A stretch of 64,000 nt of DNA from Rhyacophila brunnea (GCA_022495005.1 JAGYXB010001996.1:310001-374000), one strand, 5' to 3'. Positions 22,381 through 33,547 are shown, counted from the stretch's first letter. Program-made: numbers and translations. The notes: a model not told the origin generated them from the sequence alone.

Positions 22381-22473
22381 AAATAAAGTTCTTTTTTTAA
22401 ATTTGGAATTCCATGTGAATTAGTGATTTAATTGATGAAAAATATTTAGTCCGGGAAATTTGATTACCTAGGT

Positions 22474-23285
22474 CAGGGGTCGGCAAACTCTTGGACCAAA
22501 AGAGCCAAATATGAGTATCACAACGGTTAAATTTTTTTCGAGAGCCATACACATATTTTTATAAATATGATTTATTTCATTGAATGTTATTGTTTATTCA
22601 TCAAGTGAAGAAGATTTTGCGAATAAACGCAAATATAAGTTTTTTTATTGTTAAAATTATAAATATATTTTTTTACAGAAAATGAGCAACATACAATTTT
22701 CACGCATTCTTTAAAATTAATGTGAACAATGATCGTCCTTGCATTTCTGTGGAGAGTGTCTGTATGTTTGGTATGTAACTTGTAGTTTTCAATTTTAGGC
22801 GCGACTCCAAATTCTCATCGGTTATTTGGCTTCTCTAAATGCTATTTATATTATTCATGTTTGAAAACGATTGTTCACATACATAAATTATGTAGACTCG
22901 AATATGAGTTCCGAAAGCTATACCATGTATTAAAAATCGTAGTATCTACCTTATTATGTAGCTTTTTAGAGCGCTCCGCTGAGTTGCGAAATTAAATTGC
23001 ATTTTTCTCTCTCCAAATCCTCAATTTTTGTGGCAAGACCTACAAATTTGGAGCTACAGAACTCTTTGCTTGTTAAGTCCACAAAAAAAATCTATTTCAA
23101 AAGTGTTCGTGTCAATATGAAATAAAGAAAAATTTAATTTGTCGACTTTTGCAATGGGCGGATTTAAAACGACAACAATCATACCTTTTTTGTAAAAAAA
23201 TGTGAATTGGGAATTTGGCAAAGAGCCGCACGCCAATACCTAAAGAGCCTTATATGGCTCGCGAGCCGCGGTTTGCCGACCCCTG
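22474..23285 (-). mobile_element. Complete 812-bp hAT-type element with 8-bp target duplication
   Basis: Ends CAGGGGTCGGCAAACT and GTTTGCCGACCCCTG are inverted repeats, extended by GAGCCAAAT / ATATGGCTC. The flanks carry the same 8 bp ACCTAGGT (22466-22473 and 23286-23293), itself a palindrome. Internally the minus strand has a decayed coding remnant, so this is a deletion derivative of an autonomous hAT. Confidence 0.92.
22960..23236 (-). pseudogene. hAT transposase C-terminal remnant
   Basis: The minus strand reads NPPIAKVDKLNFSLFHIDTN and TFEIDF. After a frameshift in a T-run it continues as SSKFVGLATKIEDLEREKCN. This resembles the C-terminal part of hAT proteins of the EPM2AIP1/GTF2IRD2-like kind. 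The rest of the enzyme is missing. Confidence 0.55.
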
Positions 23286-23421
23286 ACCTAGGTAGTTATT
23301 TTCTGGCACTACAACCTGGAAAATTAAGAAAAGAATACGAACGATCATTATAACTTTTGGACGCAATGGCGATTTATATTAATGAAAGGATGTTTCTTCG
23401 TTAGAAAGTAGTACCTACTGA

Positions 23422-24050
23422 CAGTGACGTCCCGTGGGGGTAGGCAGATTGAGCGTCGCTTGGGGGCGGCAGTTACTCGGAGGGCGGCAAATCGAAGAGA
23501 ATCATTAGGTATATTATATAGAAATAGGAACCTAAACTTAGTAACTAATAACGAAAATATCTTTCCATTAAAAAAATTACCTCACTGGTTGGAAACAAAA
23601 TGTATTAATTAACATAAAAGGTTTAATAGGACAGTAATATTTTTTTTGGGTTCGCGATATCTAGTTTACTCCCGTTGTCCTTGGACATCACGTCCTTGAT
23701 GACCAGCAATGACACGTGTAGATTTGCGAATTATATTTGAATTATAGGTACGTACATAGGTACTAACCTAATAATTAATTTATTCAAATATTTTTGACAG
23801 TTACTCGCGAGTTTTGAAAGTTGTCAGATGTATTTTTAAATGTATCTGAAACCGTGGACTCGCAATATTGTTTATCGAAGTAGAGATGGCATTTAAATTG
23901 GATTTAGTGGTATATATTTTGTTAGTAATGTATTCATGCAACATATTTCTTAAATATTGGGGTCATGAAAGGATGATAAAAAATACTGTATAAAATGGGG
24001 CGATATTTTGGCGCTGCCTAGGGGCGGCGTTTTGTCTAGGTACGTCACTG
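23422..24050 (+). mobile_element. hAT-type MITE, CAGTGACGTCCC family H, copy 1
   Basis: Opens with CAGTGACGTCCCGTGGGGGT and closes with an inverted GACAAAACGCC..GTACGTCACTG-type end. It matches the inverted copy at 52075-52511. The 8-bp flanks (CCTACTGA and AGTTACTT) do not match, so one side may have been rearranged. A second right end of the same family follows at 24190-24229. Confidence 0.7.
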
Positions 24051-24189
24051 AGTTACTTAGTTTAAAAATAAACAGGGGGTTCCATGCTTGTCAGCGACTC
24101 AAGCCTCCACGTATCTAAAATCACAGCTTAATAAATTGTAAACAATTTAAACTAAACAAACTAAAAATGAAAGGAGAAGATATTCTAAA

Positions 24190-24229
24190 TCTGCCTAAGA
24201 GCGGCACTTTGCCCAGGGACGTCACTGAT
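24190..24229 (+). mobile_element. Family H MITE right end, solo
   Basis: CTGCCTAAGAGCGGC and CCAGGGACGTCACTG repeat the right terminus of the element ending at 24050. Only this end is recognisable. Confidence 0.5.
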
Positions 24230-24242
24230 TATAGGGATTTTG

Positions 24243-25145
24243 CGGGTAATATTTGAATCTTAATATCGATGGCCTAATCTTAATATCCCGTATCTGACTG
24301 TTAATACTTCACACATGTTGTAACTACATAATATCATGCCAATAATCCGTAACGTAAAAAGTGGTAAAGCAAAGCACATAACCCCTAATATAATCATAAT
24401 ATAACATCAAATAAAATGTAATATTTATATATAAAGATAAACATTCATATTTGTTATATTATTACCAACTTACTGTTTTACCTTTTAAATAATTCGAAAG
24501 TGAAATTTTGAAGCTGAATTCAACACACGTCATGCAACACGCTTGTCAGCTTAGAGGTAAAATACGGGCTATTACAGGTTTATTCCTACAATGTTCAGAT
24601 ACGGAAAATTGCGAAAATGGCTGTATCATTTTTGTGATATACCTCAATTGAGGCATGGTCTAAAAAGATCGTGGCTAGACGATGCGCGGATTGTGCAAAT
24701 GACGCGTGCCGAACGAAATATAATTTGTCATATAAATCCAACATGCGACCATTTAATGTTCTGTTTATTGTTCTATTAGTAACAATAATAATATATTCAT
24801 TGGCATGTTTTCTTTTTCTAGTAAATGGGTAACGTTTTTTAGTCATCTTTACACGATTTAAGAATTAATACCCCCGTCGCCATCACGAAACAAATTGACG
24901 TGTTCACAGCTCTACGTTCGCTCTCTGATTGCCAGCGAGTCCAAAATTTTGTCGCACTTATAGTTGAAAATTATTTGCCGTTTCACTGATGTACCGTCTT
25001 AAATAACTACAGATACAGTAGTTTCGCAGTCAATGGGCAGTATTTTTGTTGTTTTTAGTACATCTAAAAGTAATTTTCGTCATATAGGTCAGATACGGGG
25101 TATTAACATTAGACCATCGATATGCAATAAATCTTCATATTTAAA
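24243..25145. repeat. Inverted repeat pair enclosing a TTAA MITE
   Basis: 24243-24298 (CCATCGAT-type block, TATCCCGTATCTGAC) and 25086-25145 (GTCAGATACGGGGTATTAA, CCATCGATAT) are inverted relatives about 790 bp apart. The interior includes MITE copy A3. It may be an older element whose middle was invaded. Confidence 0.5.
24636..24998 (+). mobile_element. TTAA MITE family A, copy A3
   Basis: Full body from CCTCAATTGAGGCATGG to TTGCCGTTTCACTGATG, with TTAA on the right (24999-25002). The left TTAA has decayed. An open frame across it (24591-24779) also occurs in pieces in sister copies and is simply MITE sequence. Confidence 0.8.
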
Positions 25146-25153
25146 ATTGTTGG

Positions 25154-25716
25154 TACTATTCTGTACTTATCGACCGCTAAAGTGATAAAGTGATAAATAT
25201 TATCAAACTTAGGGTAGGTTTTTTATCAAAGTATAACTTAGGTATACACTGTTTCTAGATTGACCATAATACTAAAACTGTAATATGCATATATATGGTA
25301 AAGAAACCAATCTGGCTGATTCTATTCAAAAATGCTACTAAATAAAATAATTTAAGCCAAGGAGGATCCTAAGAATCGATAATTTTGAACACATTGCACT
25401 ACCCGCTATTTTAATTTTTTCAAATGGGACGAACCGTTCTATGACCATGCCGATGGCATGGTACAATTATTGCATTTGAAATCAATCCTTGATTGGGTCT
25501 TGGTTTTATTGACGAACTCAGAACAATTTTTGGTGGGTTATAAGAAAAAAAATTAAAACCTCAATTAAAAAAAAAATGACCACTAATATCACCTGGAAAC
25601 ATCGACATTATATATTTTTATGACCCCTAGAACCTATTCCAATTGTCAGAATACGTTCCGCATATTATGTATACAAAAAGTTTATGGGATTCTGGACTAT
25701 TTAGCGGTCGATAAGT
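25154..25716. repeat. Inverted-repeat element with ACTTATCGACCGCTAAA ends
   Basis: ACTTATCGACCGCTAAA near 25157-25173 is answered by TTTAGCGGTCGATAAGT at 25697-25713, a perfect 17-bp inverted pair about 560 bp across. No coding sequence or clear target duplication. Probably a MITE. Confidence 0.5.
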
Positions 25717-25745
25717 TTAGTGCAAGAACGTAGTAGTCGCGCGGG

Positions 25746-25875
25746 GACGGCGCGGCGGCGTCTTGCGAAACTCAAACGTATAACCGTGTGTAAAATGTAT
25801 ATAGACAGTGTCTTTTTTAGGGCATAATACACACGGTTATACGTTTGAGTTTCGCAAGACGCCGCCGCGCCCGCC
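25746..25875. repeat. GC-rich near-perfect hairpin, 46-bp arms
   Basis: Arms 25746-25791 and 25828-25875 pair almost perfectly through CGGCGGCGTCTTGCGAAAC and TCAAACGTATAACCGTGTG, with a ~36-nt loop. Imperfect pairing extends outward to about 25715 and 25905. Strikingly GC-rich at its base compared with its surroundings. Confidence 0.75.
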
Positions 25876-26344
25876 AAATGACTACGGACGAGCACATAGA
25901 ATAGACCCACTGTAAGTAGGTAGTTTAATACTTAATTATTATTGTATGACTGGTTTGACTTATTTCAAGGGCCCCTTTTACAATTTCAAAGAAAATCGCC
26001 GCTGAAAAGACCAACGGAAGGAGTACGAAGAGAAAAGACAATACGAGAAGCGATAAGATAATGAGGTAAAACAATAAACAAGGAGTTAACTCAGCTCATT
26101 GTTGCAGATGCTCCGTGGCGAGTGGAGAGATTAGGTTCGAATCAGCAAGGGCATCGGGGTCATCAGGCTGATTCCTGGAGCGTTGTGTTCGCAGAGCACC
26201 TGGGTCGATTTTCGTTCAGTTACGGATTTTGCTTGCCTAAAAAGGGAGTTGACTGCATACGTAGGTTATCAGATCTGTCGAACTAAAAACGAATAGGGCG
26301 ACTGCATTATCTACTTATCTAATATGTACAAATCGAATTAAATA

Positions 26345-26838
26345 ATTACAAGATAAAAAGAACTTTTTATATACCACGTTTTTAAATTTTCTGTTGAATC
26401 ATATAAACTTGACAATTCTATGTATTAATAATTTAGGACAAATAAGGCAATTATTGTCAACAAATCATTTTTTTGCTATTTTGCAACAAACAAACAAATA
26501 TAGAATACTGAAATGTCATTTTGATTTCCATAGTAACGCACGTATATATTAATAATTTAGTTGCTAGGGCCACCCTTAGCAACCAATAATAGTGGATTGG
26601 ATTTCGGATTTCTTCCGAAATAACTTTTCATACAAAACAGAATTAATCGAAAATGAATTCAATTCTACTTAAAATATGGCTAAGAGTATTAAAAGAATGC
26701 ATTGGCATCGTGTTCTGATATATTCTAAAAGTTTCAAATGTCTAGCTAGTCGGAAAGTTAGTTAAACATCGATTGCAAGATTTGTACTGGAAAAACAACC
26801 ACCGGACAAACAAGAATACGAGCTAAGAAAAACGTGGT
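26345..26838 (+). mobile_element. Family L element, copy 3, target duplication AAATA
   Basis: Full copy from ATTACAAGATAAAAAG to AAAACGTGGT. AAATA flanks both ends (26340-26344 and 26839-26843). No open frame. Confidence 0.8.
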
Positions 26839-26875
26839 AAATAGAAAAAGTCATGAACAATGCATATTAGGCAGT

Positions 26876-27125
26876 GGCGAGGGGTGGAGGTAGGCTGTTA
26901 AGATCCGACATAAATAGTGTACAGTAAACTTTATTAGTCATATTTATCTGTTTTCATTGAACTAAAAATTCAAATTGAAGATGGTGCTGGTTAATTTGTA
27001 ATTTTCAATTAAACCATGACTAACCAATCCATAATAGTATAGGTATGTAATGGTCGATCCGACAAAAATATTGGGCACTTTTTTAGTCATATTTACCACA
27101 TTGTAAGAAAAAGCAAGGGCATGGT
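26876..27125 (+). mobile_element. Family F MITE, one half
   Basis: Starts GGCAGTGGCGAGGGGTGG, continues AGGTAGGCTGTTAAGATCCG and TTTTCATTGAACTAA. The inverted second end seen in copies at 48870 and 62238 is absent. Confidence 0.65.
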
Positions 27126-27202
27126 TCGTAATAAATTAATTTAAAACTTTACGGCACTTTTTTTTTAAGTTAATGTGCCGACCAAACCATACTTGGTCTT
27201 AA

Positions 27203-27563
27203 GAGCATACTTAAGTGAAACGGCAAATAATTTTCAACTATAGGTGCGACGAAATTTCGGACTCGCTGCCATTCGGAGAACGATAGTCGAGCTGTGAACA
27301 CGTCAATTTGTTTTGTGATGGCGTCGGGGGAATTAATTCTTAAATCGTGTAAAGATTACTAAAAAACGTTACGCAGTTACTTGAAAAAGAAAACATGTCA
27401 ATGAATATATAATTATTACTAATAGAACAGTAAACATAACATTAAATGGACGCAGGTTGATTTTTTATGACAAATTATGTTTTGTTCTGCACGCGTCGCT
27501 TGCACAATCTTCACGTCGCGTAGTCACGATCGTTTTAGACCGTGCCCCAGCTGAAGTATAGCC
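27203..27563 (-). mobile_element. TTAA MITE family A, copy A4
   Basis: Inverted full copy flanked by TTAA at 27199-27202 and 27564-27567. Ends read AGTGAAACGGCAAAT and AGCTGAAGTATAGCC. Confidence 0.88.
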
Positions 27564-27769
27564 TTAATCGGGCGTATCACAAGACTCTATGTTTGGTGTG
27601 AAGAATTAGTATTATTTATCATTGAGAATGCATTAAGAGCAGTTAACCAAGATTGAGGTCAACATGCACTCAAGTGTGCTTTGATTGAATTTATATCATT
27701 TTAAGTTAAAAGTTCTTATGGATGAGAGAAAGACAGAGGCAAAAAAAATTTTTTTTTTTAGTAAATGAA

Positions 27770-28200
27770 TGCCGAACAATCAAAGTAAAGAGATCGTCAG
27801 AGTGATAGTATGACACAGGATTTTTTTTAAAATACAAAAAAATGGCCTTTGTGGGTGACCAGGTCGGATGCTTCAATGGGCCCAATAACTAGTTGAACCG
27901 AATTGAGCAGCTCTTCCCTTTGCGTACACATTTTAGGACATTCCCAGAGGATGTGGTTTCCATTCTGTATTTCTTTGCCACATGCACACGCTGAACATGC
28001 AATAGACCAAGATCATAGAGTCTTCCAGCGAATCCACAATTCCCAGTCAAAAATTGACTGGTGTAATGGTCTGGGGCCTTATGTGATAACTTGTGACGTA
28101 ACCTCAATACACACATCGAGGCGAGCTGCCCAAGCACACGGCTCACCATAGATGTTATTATGCTGAAACACCTATTTGTGTATGGGGACAATGGATAACG
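27770..28200 (-). pseudogene. Jockey/R1-type LINE C-terminal fragment
   Basis: The minus strand reads HYTSQFLTGNCGFAGRLYDL. After a frameshift it goes into a Cys-x-Cys-Gly-Lys-Glu...His...Trp-Glu-Cys-Pro-Lys pattern, the zinc-knuckle-like end of many non-LTR polyproteins. A sister fragment runs off the window at 63731-64000. Part of the upstream coding region is tandemly duplicated to the right. Confidence 0.7.
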
Positions 28201-28625
28201 CCAGTATTAGAGTAGCGTTAATTTCTCGAATGGTATTGACTCACTCCGGTAGTACGTCACAATGATGTCATATGACGTCATGTCGACCGGGCGACTTACA
28301 AGTTAGGTAAGTTAGTTAGTTAAGTTAGGCAAGTTACAATATAAGGCCCCTGGCCTGCGATTTCCTAACTATCGACTCGTGTGTCACCCGACGACATGAC
28401 GTTACTGTGACGTAAGCCAAAACACGCTCGAGGCATGCCGCCCAACACAAAGTGCTCATCATAGATATTATTATGATGAAACACCTATTTGTGTATGGTG
28501 ACAATGAATAACGCCACTATCTATTCTGACTAGCGTTATTTTCTCGAATGCTATTATCACTCCGGTAGCACGTCACAATGATGTCATATGACGTCATGTC
28601 GACCGGGCGGCTTGGACTCGCAAGT
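28095..28625. repeat. Direct duplication, ~200-bp units about 310 bp apart
   Basis: Unit 1 (about 28095-28315) and unit 2 (about 28408-28625) share ATTATTATG.TGAAACACC, CTATTTGTGTATGG, GTAGCGTTA/CTAGCGTTAT and the block ATGATGTCATATGACGTCAT followed by GTCGACCGGGCG. Each unit holds a TGACGTCA palindrome (a CRE-type site). The duplication seems to belong to the adjacent LINE or to a tandem host repeat. Confidence 0.65.
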
Positions 28626-28629
28626 TCTA

Positions 28630-29570
28630 ACATAGGGCCCCTGGAGTGAAAGCAGTTATCGTCATTCGCTATTTGATATTTGGAAAAAAATATATTATCT
28701 GTTGGTAATGTTGGTATGTTATTGTGTTGTGTTGGTGTCTGTTGGTAGTAATTGGTAATGGCATTCAATTTTTTCTGTCAGATTTATTTTAATTGTCTGA
28801 AAGTCGGCTGATTAACGTTATATTATGGTAAAAGCATCGGCATATTTCCAGGGCCCGAGTTGCACGACAAAAGCCGTTGGTCTGTTGTTTTGTACCGGAG
28901 TGTAAAAATCATCAAACATTTCTCTAATAAGATGATCGCTAACGGTTTAAACGAGTTTAATTTATTAGAGAACAGTGGACGTGGGCCGTGCCAAGTTATG
29001 GTACATTTACTCCATTGACGTGACTGGAAATACTCCATAATGGGTGCATTAATAATTAGTTTTTATTCAGTTTTATTTCTCGGTACATAAAGACTAGTGA
29101 TAGGTACATCTTGTGCATGTCGACTGTTAAAAGTTAAAAGGACTTAACACACAAATTATTTTTTACAGAAGGCACAAACACATTTTTTTATGATTTTCGA
29201 TCACAGTCAAAATATGAAATGACGATTAAAAATTTGGTGTTTAATTTTACCAATCTGATATAAATTATTGATGTTATCAAATAAAAACAGATACAAAATT
29301 TGTATTTAATGATTTAATGATGGTTAAGTCTTTTTATTAACTCTTTTTTTTTAATACAAGCTAAATTTATATAACAATTCGGCATTTGCAGCTTACATCC
29401 TTTGGACACAACCTATACTGAATCGTATACAACGTCATTATCCAATAAAACCTAGCTTTTTTACAGTCGATATTTAGCTAGGTTAGCAAAGGGTTTTTAG
29501 TTATTGAACAAAACTAAAATATAAACGTGATTTTTTTCGATATATTTAATATATTATATTTTTCTTTAAT
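28630..29570. other. Unassigned DNA
   Basis: No shared repeat or coding region recognised. GT-rich near 28690-28750 and AT-rich after 29150. Confidence 0.35.
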
Positions 29571-29574
29571 AAAC

Positions 29575-29770
29575 TATTTTTTTTATTCAACGAATAAGAC
29601 ACAAGATTTGAGAATGTAACATTCATTTATTGAACATACGAGTACATTAATTTGAAAACACCTCAAATACCTACGACAAAAAATACGACACCTGACGGGA
29701 CTTGAAGTCGAATCCATCGGATTCGCACCAATGTGTCTTGCCAATTAAGCCACATGTTCCCTATTTAATT
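29575..29770 (-). mobile_element. tRNA-derived SINE S1, well-preserved copy
   Basis: On the minus strand the head near 29760-29690 has an A box GTGGCTTAATTGGCAAGACA and a B-box-like GACTTCAAGTCCCG. It is followed by TTTTGTCGTAGG, a GTGTTTTCAAATTA body and the TTCAATAAATGAATGTTACA tail, ending near TTGAATAAAAAAAA. It shows polymerase III-type promoter spacing. Confidence 0.65.
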
Positions 29771-30101
29771 ACGACCAAATTAACGAGTAGTTTTTACATA
29801 TTTAAAAAAGTCTTAGTTATAATACAATAATTAGTGGAAGTGTAAAGTTTGAAATCTGTATAGTGAAATGACTTCTAATTTTATCATCAGCCTAAGGGTT
29901 GTTTTTTTAATTTCACTTTCATATATTATAATATACTTTCATTACTTATATAAATCTTCCTACCAAATGTTTTTATTCTACCTATTGATTTTATTGTTTC
30001 TTTCATATTCTACGTTAGATATATTTGGCCAGTATTGTCTGTAAATCAATAATTAAAACTGTTTCTACGTCATGTAAATAGCTATTGATGCCTTATTTTA
30101 T

Positions 30102-30443
30102 TAAAGCGTCAATTACTACATTGAGCTTCTTTACGAGCTGTTTGTTGGCAAATTTAAAAGCGGGCGATTCAGCTTCTGCGATTTGATGATTACACACAAA
30201 ACTTTCCATTCGCTGAGAAGCCACAAGCCAGCGACTATTTTGACAGAACGTAGTTAGTTTTTTTACCGGGAGGTTGCTACTGCGCTCTAACTACGTCGGT
30301 GTGTAGCGTGTAAAGTTGACCGGCTTTCAACTTTACAACGTGCTTGTTAGCTTGTTCGATGATTACACTGGGCGACTTTACAGGCAGATTGTAAATTCGC
30401 CAACAAACAGCTCGTAAAGAAGCTCAATGTAATTGACGCTTAA
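30102..30443. mobile_element. Family D MITE, long terminal inverted repeats
   Basis: Ends AGCGTCAATTAC..ATTGAGC and GCTCAATGTAATTGACGCT, extended by TTCTTTACGAGCTGTTTGTT and TTGGCGAATTT-type sequence, form inverted repeats of about 45 bp. The middle holds ACCGGGAGGTTGCTACTGCG and CAACTTTAC. Sister copies lie at 40203 and 49679. The flanks resemble TTAA on both sides. Confidence 0.8.
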
Positions 30444-30786
30444 CGGAGTTGGGTGGCAATTACGAGATAATGATACATGGTGTCCAGTGTAAGTATGAGT
30501 CGTGTTTCAGATCATAGAAAAAGGCTTTTTTTGGCACGTCACTGTATTAACTAACACTGTTCTCTATCCGTGACATCTCTTTAATTATCGAAAATGTATA
30601 CAGCCGGCGGACAGAGTCCAAGCGACAGTGCAGTGCTGCGAAACAGTGATAGATATGTATCTTTTAATTGGAGCGTGAAACAGGCAATTTAAAACGCAAA
30701 TGAAATCCGCATCGGTTGAGATCGTGCCTATATGTTCGCCAGTGACGTCAAGTAACTTATTTTTGAGAGGGGTTTATATAAAAATA

Positions 30787-31245
30787 ATTACAAGATAAAA
30801 AGAACTTTTTATATACAACGTTTTTAAATTTTCTGTTTAATTATTATGCTCAATATGCTCAAACTTGTATTTGATATTATGAAGTAAATAAAAAACAAAC
30901 AAATATAGAATACTGAAATGTCATTTTGATTTCCATAGTAACGCACGTATATATTAATAATTTCGCTGCTAGGACCACCACCTTAGCAACCAATAATAGT
31001 CTTTTACTTTTTACGGATTTTTCTGAAATAACTTTCCATAAAAAACAGAATAAACTGAAAATGAATTCAATTCTACTTAAAGATGGCTAAAAGTATTAAA
31101 ATAATGCATTGGCATCGTGTTCTGATATATTCTAAAAGTTTCAAATGTCTAGCTAGTCGGAAAGTTAGTTAAACATCGATTGCAAGATTTGTACTGGACA
31201 AACAACCACCGGACAAACAAGAATACGAGCTAAGAAAAACGTTGT
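30787..31245 (+). mobile_element. Family L element, copy 4, target duplication AAAATA
   Basis: Starts ATTACAAGATAAAAAG and ends AACGTTGT. AAAATA flanks both ends (30781-30786 and 31246-31251). Confidence 0.8.
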
Positions 31246-31385
31246 AAAATATCATATCTGTTTATTTATCGGAAAATATTGAGGCTCTTTGATTATATGA
31301 GAATTACATCATAGACATCGTTGTTGAGAAGTATGCGCCACACTCTATTATTAATCATTAGTATCTATAATACTTATGGGACTCC

Positions 31386-31462
31386 TTTAGCATAGTGGTC
31401 TATGTGCGCAGGCGCGATGCCCGAAAGATGCAGGTTTGATTCTTGCGCGGTGTCTTACTTTT
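31386..31462 (+). mobile_element. tRNA-like SINE head
   Basis: TAGCATAGTGGTCTATG resembles an A box region and GCAGGTTTGATTCTTGC a B box with stem, about 40 bp apart. The fold is poor as a functional tRNA. Downstream sequence is AT-rich with no recognised SINE body. Confidence 0.4.
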
Positions 31463-31744
31463 TTCAAAAAGATTTTTTATATTGGTTATAATAATATATT
31501 TTCTCAGAAGTGTTTAAAATTATGTAGGTATATTATTATATATGGGACAATTGCAATCGCAGCATTTTGTTACAAATGCGATCTATTTAAAGAAACTAAT
31601 TTAAGGAAACAAAACATTGTGAACATATCAAATCAAAATTCAGGACTTTCACAACATGAGATTTACATTAAAATAAGTATTACCCTCACAAGAGAGAAGA
31701 AGAGAAAAAAACATAAACAATTTTATACGGCAAAATAAAATTTC

Positions 31745-32640
31745 AAAAAAAAAATACACAGCCCATCACTAAAAATGTCCATGTCTTTGGGGAACGCATT
31801 GACTAGTCTTGCACCCCTCGCTAATAATGCCTGATAGGCTTGATTAGAGGAAAAAATTCTCACCCAGAATAGGTCATGACTGCGACCACGTAGGTAATTG
31901 ATATCATCATCATCATCGGCACTACAACCCAATATGGGTATTGGCCGCCACCAGGAAACGTCTCCACTCACCTCTGTCTGCCGCAAGCTCCCTCCACCAC
32001 CTCAGGGATGCCACTATAGCCTAGGTCTCCCGATCCTCCTTTTCCCTTCTGGTCTGTTGAAGAGAAGCCTCTTTGGTGGTTGGGTTTCTTCCATCCTTGA
32101 GATATGGCCTGCCCAACAAATTCGCCCCACTTTAACGTGTGAGACTACAGGGAGATCTTCATATAACGCATATAGTTAATGGTTGTACCTTCCTCGCCAC
32201 GTGCCAGCCTCCTCACATTTTAGCTCCGAACACTCTTCTTAATATCATTCTTTCAAAGATATCCAGCTTCCTCTCATCTTTTTTTGATAAAGCCCAGCAT
32301 TCCGACCCATAGGTTAATAATATGGGTCTGATGAGGGTTTTGTATAACTTTATCTTAGTTTTCTTTGAGAGGAGTCTTGATCTGAAGTGTCTCTGTAAAT
32401 CGTAGTAAGATTTGTTTGCCAGGGTAATCCTTCTGCTAACTTCTTGGCTGATGTCATTTTGAGGGGTAATGCGTGATCCCAGATATATATAATAATTGAC
32501 AAGCGGATAAAAATGTAAATTCTTTAGGACGCCAGAATTAGAAACCATCCCTCGTGATAGCACAGATGTCTCAAGGGAAGTCGACCGTATCACTGGACGT
32601 ATTGTAAGTATAGATTTCACCTCCACTGCGCACGCCTTTA
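31745..32640 (-). mobile_element. LINE family V 3' end, split by an RTE insertion
   Basis: On the minus strand 32640-32492 encodes LETSVLSRGMVSNSGVLKNL, and 31901-31745 continues with RGRSHDLFWVR, ARGARLVNAFPKDMDIFSD. Together they match the continuous copy at 15480-15835. The interruption is the RTE fragment 31902-32491, bracketed by TAATTGA. Confidence 0.8.
31902..32491 (-). pseudogene. RTE-type LINE C-terminal fragment nested in family V
   Basis: The minus strand reads YLGSRITPQNDISQEVSRRI, KSYYDLQRHFRSRLLSKKTK, LIRPILLTYGSECWALSKKD and ERMILRRVFG. This is the classic end of an RTE-like reverse transcriptase. Further on come pieces of the WAGHI..M and GDVSWWRPIP..GCSADDDD tail, finishing in a (GAT)n run. 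TAATTGA on both sides (31895-31901 and 32492-32498) is the target duplication. 5'-truncated, with frameshifts in the last third. Confidence 0.88.
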
Positions 32641-33059
32641 AAAAAGGGGGTGTGTCATTTTGCTCATTTAAAAGTGCTATTAGTTTTAAATCTCCACAAA
32701 TGAATTGGTTTTACATCAATACAATCAACATAATAATCATTATATGATCGAATATAAATTTAGTATTCGAACTATGGTTTTTTTTCTTTGAAATTGAATT
32801 AAAGATTGTTTCAAATTAATAATTTAAGTGAATTTAAATTCCTATAATGTTAGAGGCTGTTTTTCAGTGATAATTCTTCTTATTACTTCTTAGTTTATAT
32901 CCGCTCTTTAGTTAAAGCATAATGGACACTAAAGGTCGGTTCGGATTATCGAGTAATTTAGTTACCACTAAATGATTTAGTAACTGAAAAGTGTCCGAAC
33001 ACAGTATATTAGTGAGTGACGTGTCAAAATGAACAGAGCACAACGTAACAAAGCAAAAA

Positions 33060-33225
33060 TAAATAATTGACTATTTTTTTATTCAACGTTTTATTTTTAT
33101 TGAACATACACAATTTAAAAACACTTCTGAGAAATATATAACCAATAGGATTCGAACCTACGTGATGAACCTGATTCGAAGTGTTTTCAAATTATGTATG
33201 TTCAAAAAATAAATAAGTTAATAAC
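33060..33225. mobile_element. Two SINE S1 ends in inverted orientation
   Basis: TTATTGAACATACACAATTT (left) and its inverted relative ATTATGTATGTTCAAAAAATA (right) face each other around a tRNA-like scrap GGATTCGAACC. Either two SINE copies inserted head to head or a foldback derived from one. Confidence 0.5.
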
Positions 33226-33233
33226 TTAGTTAA

Positions 33234-33547
33234 GGCTATATTTCAGTTGAGGCATGGTCTAAAAAGATCGTGGCTAGGCAATGCGCGGATTGTGCAAATG
33301 ACGCGTGCCGAAAAAAATATAATTTCTCATAAAAATCCAATATGCGTCCATTTAATATTATGTTTATTGTTATATTAGTAAAAATAATAGTATATTCATT
33401 GACATGTTTTCTTTTTAAGTACATACGTAAAGTTTTTTTAGTCATCTTTACACGATTTAAGAATATTTTCACCCGACGCCATGACAAAACAAATCGACGT
33501 GCAGACAGCTCGACTGGCGACTAGTGAGAAATTTCGTCGCACCTAAA
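33234..33547 (+). mobile_element. TTAA MITE family A, copy A5 (right end lost)
   Basis: TTAA (33230-33233) then GGCTATATTTCAGTTGAGG through to AGAAATTTCGTCGCACCTA, where homology stops about 50 bp short of the right terminus. Confidence 0.8.

Noticed and set aside
24591..24846. Open frames on both strands of MITE copy A3
   Set aside because: The same sequence recurs with stops in the sister MITE copies.
27903..28151. Plus-strand 82-codon frame
   Set aside because: Antisense to the LINE C-terminal fragment at 27770-28200.
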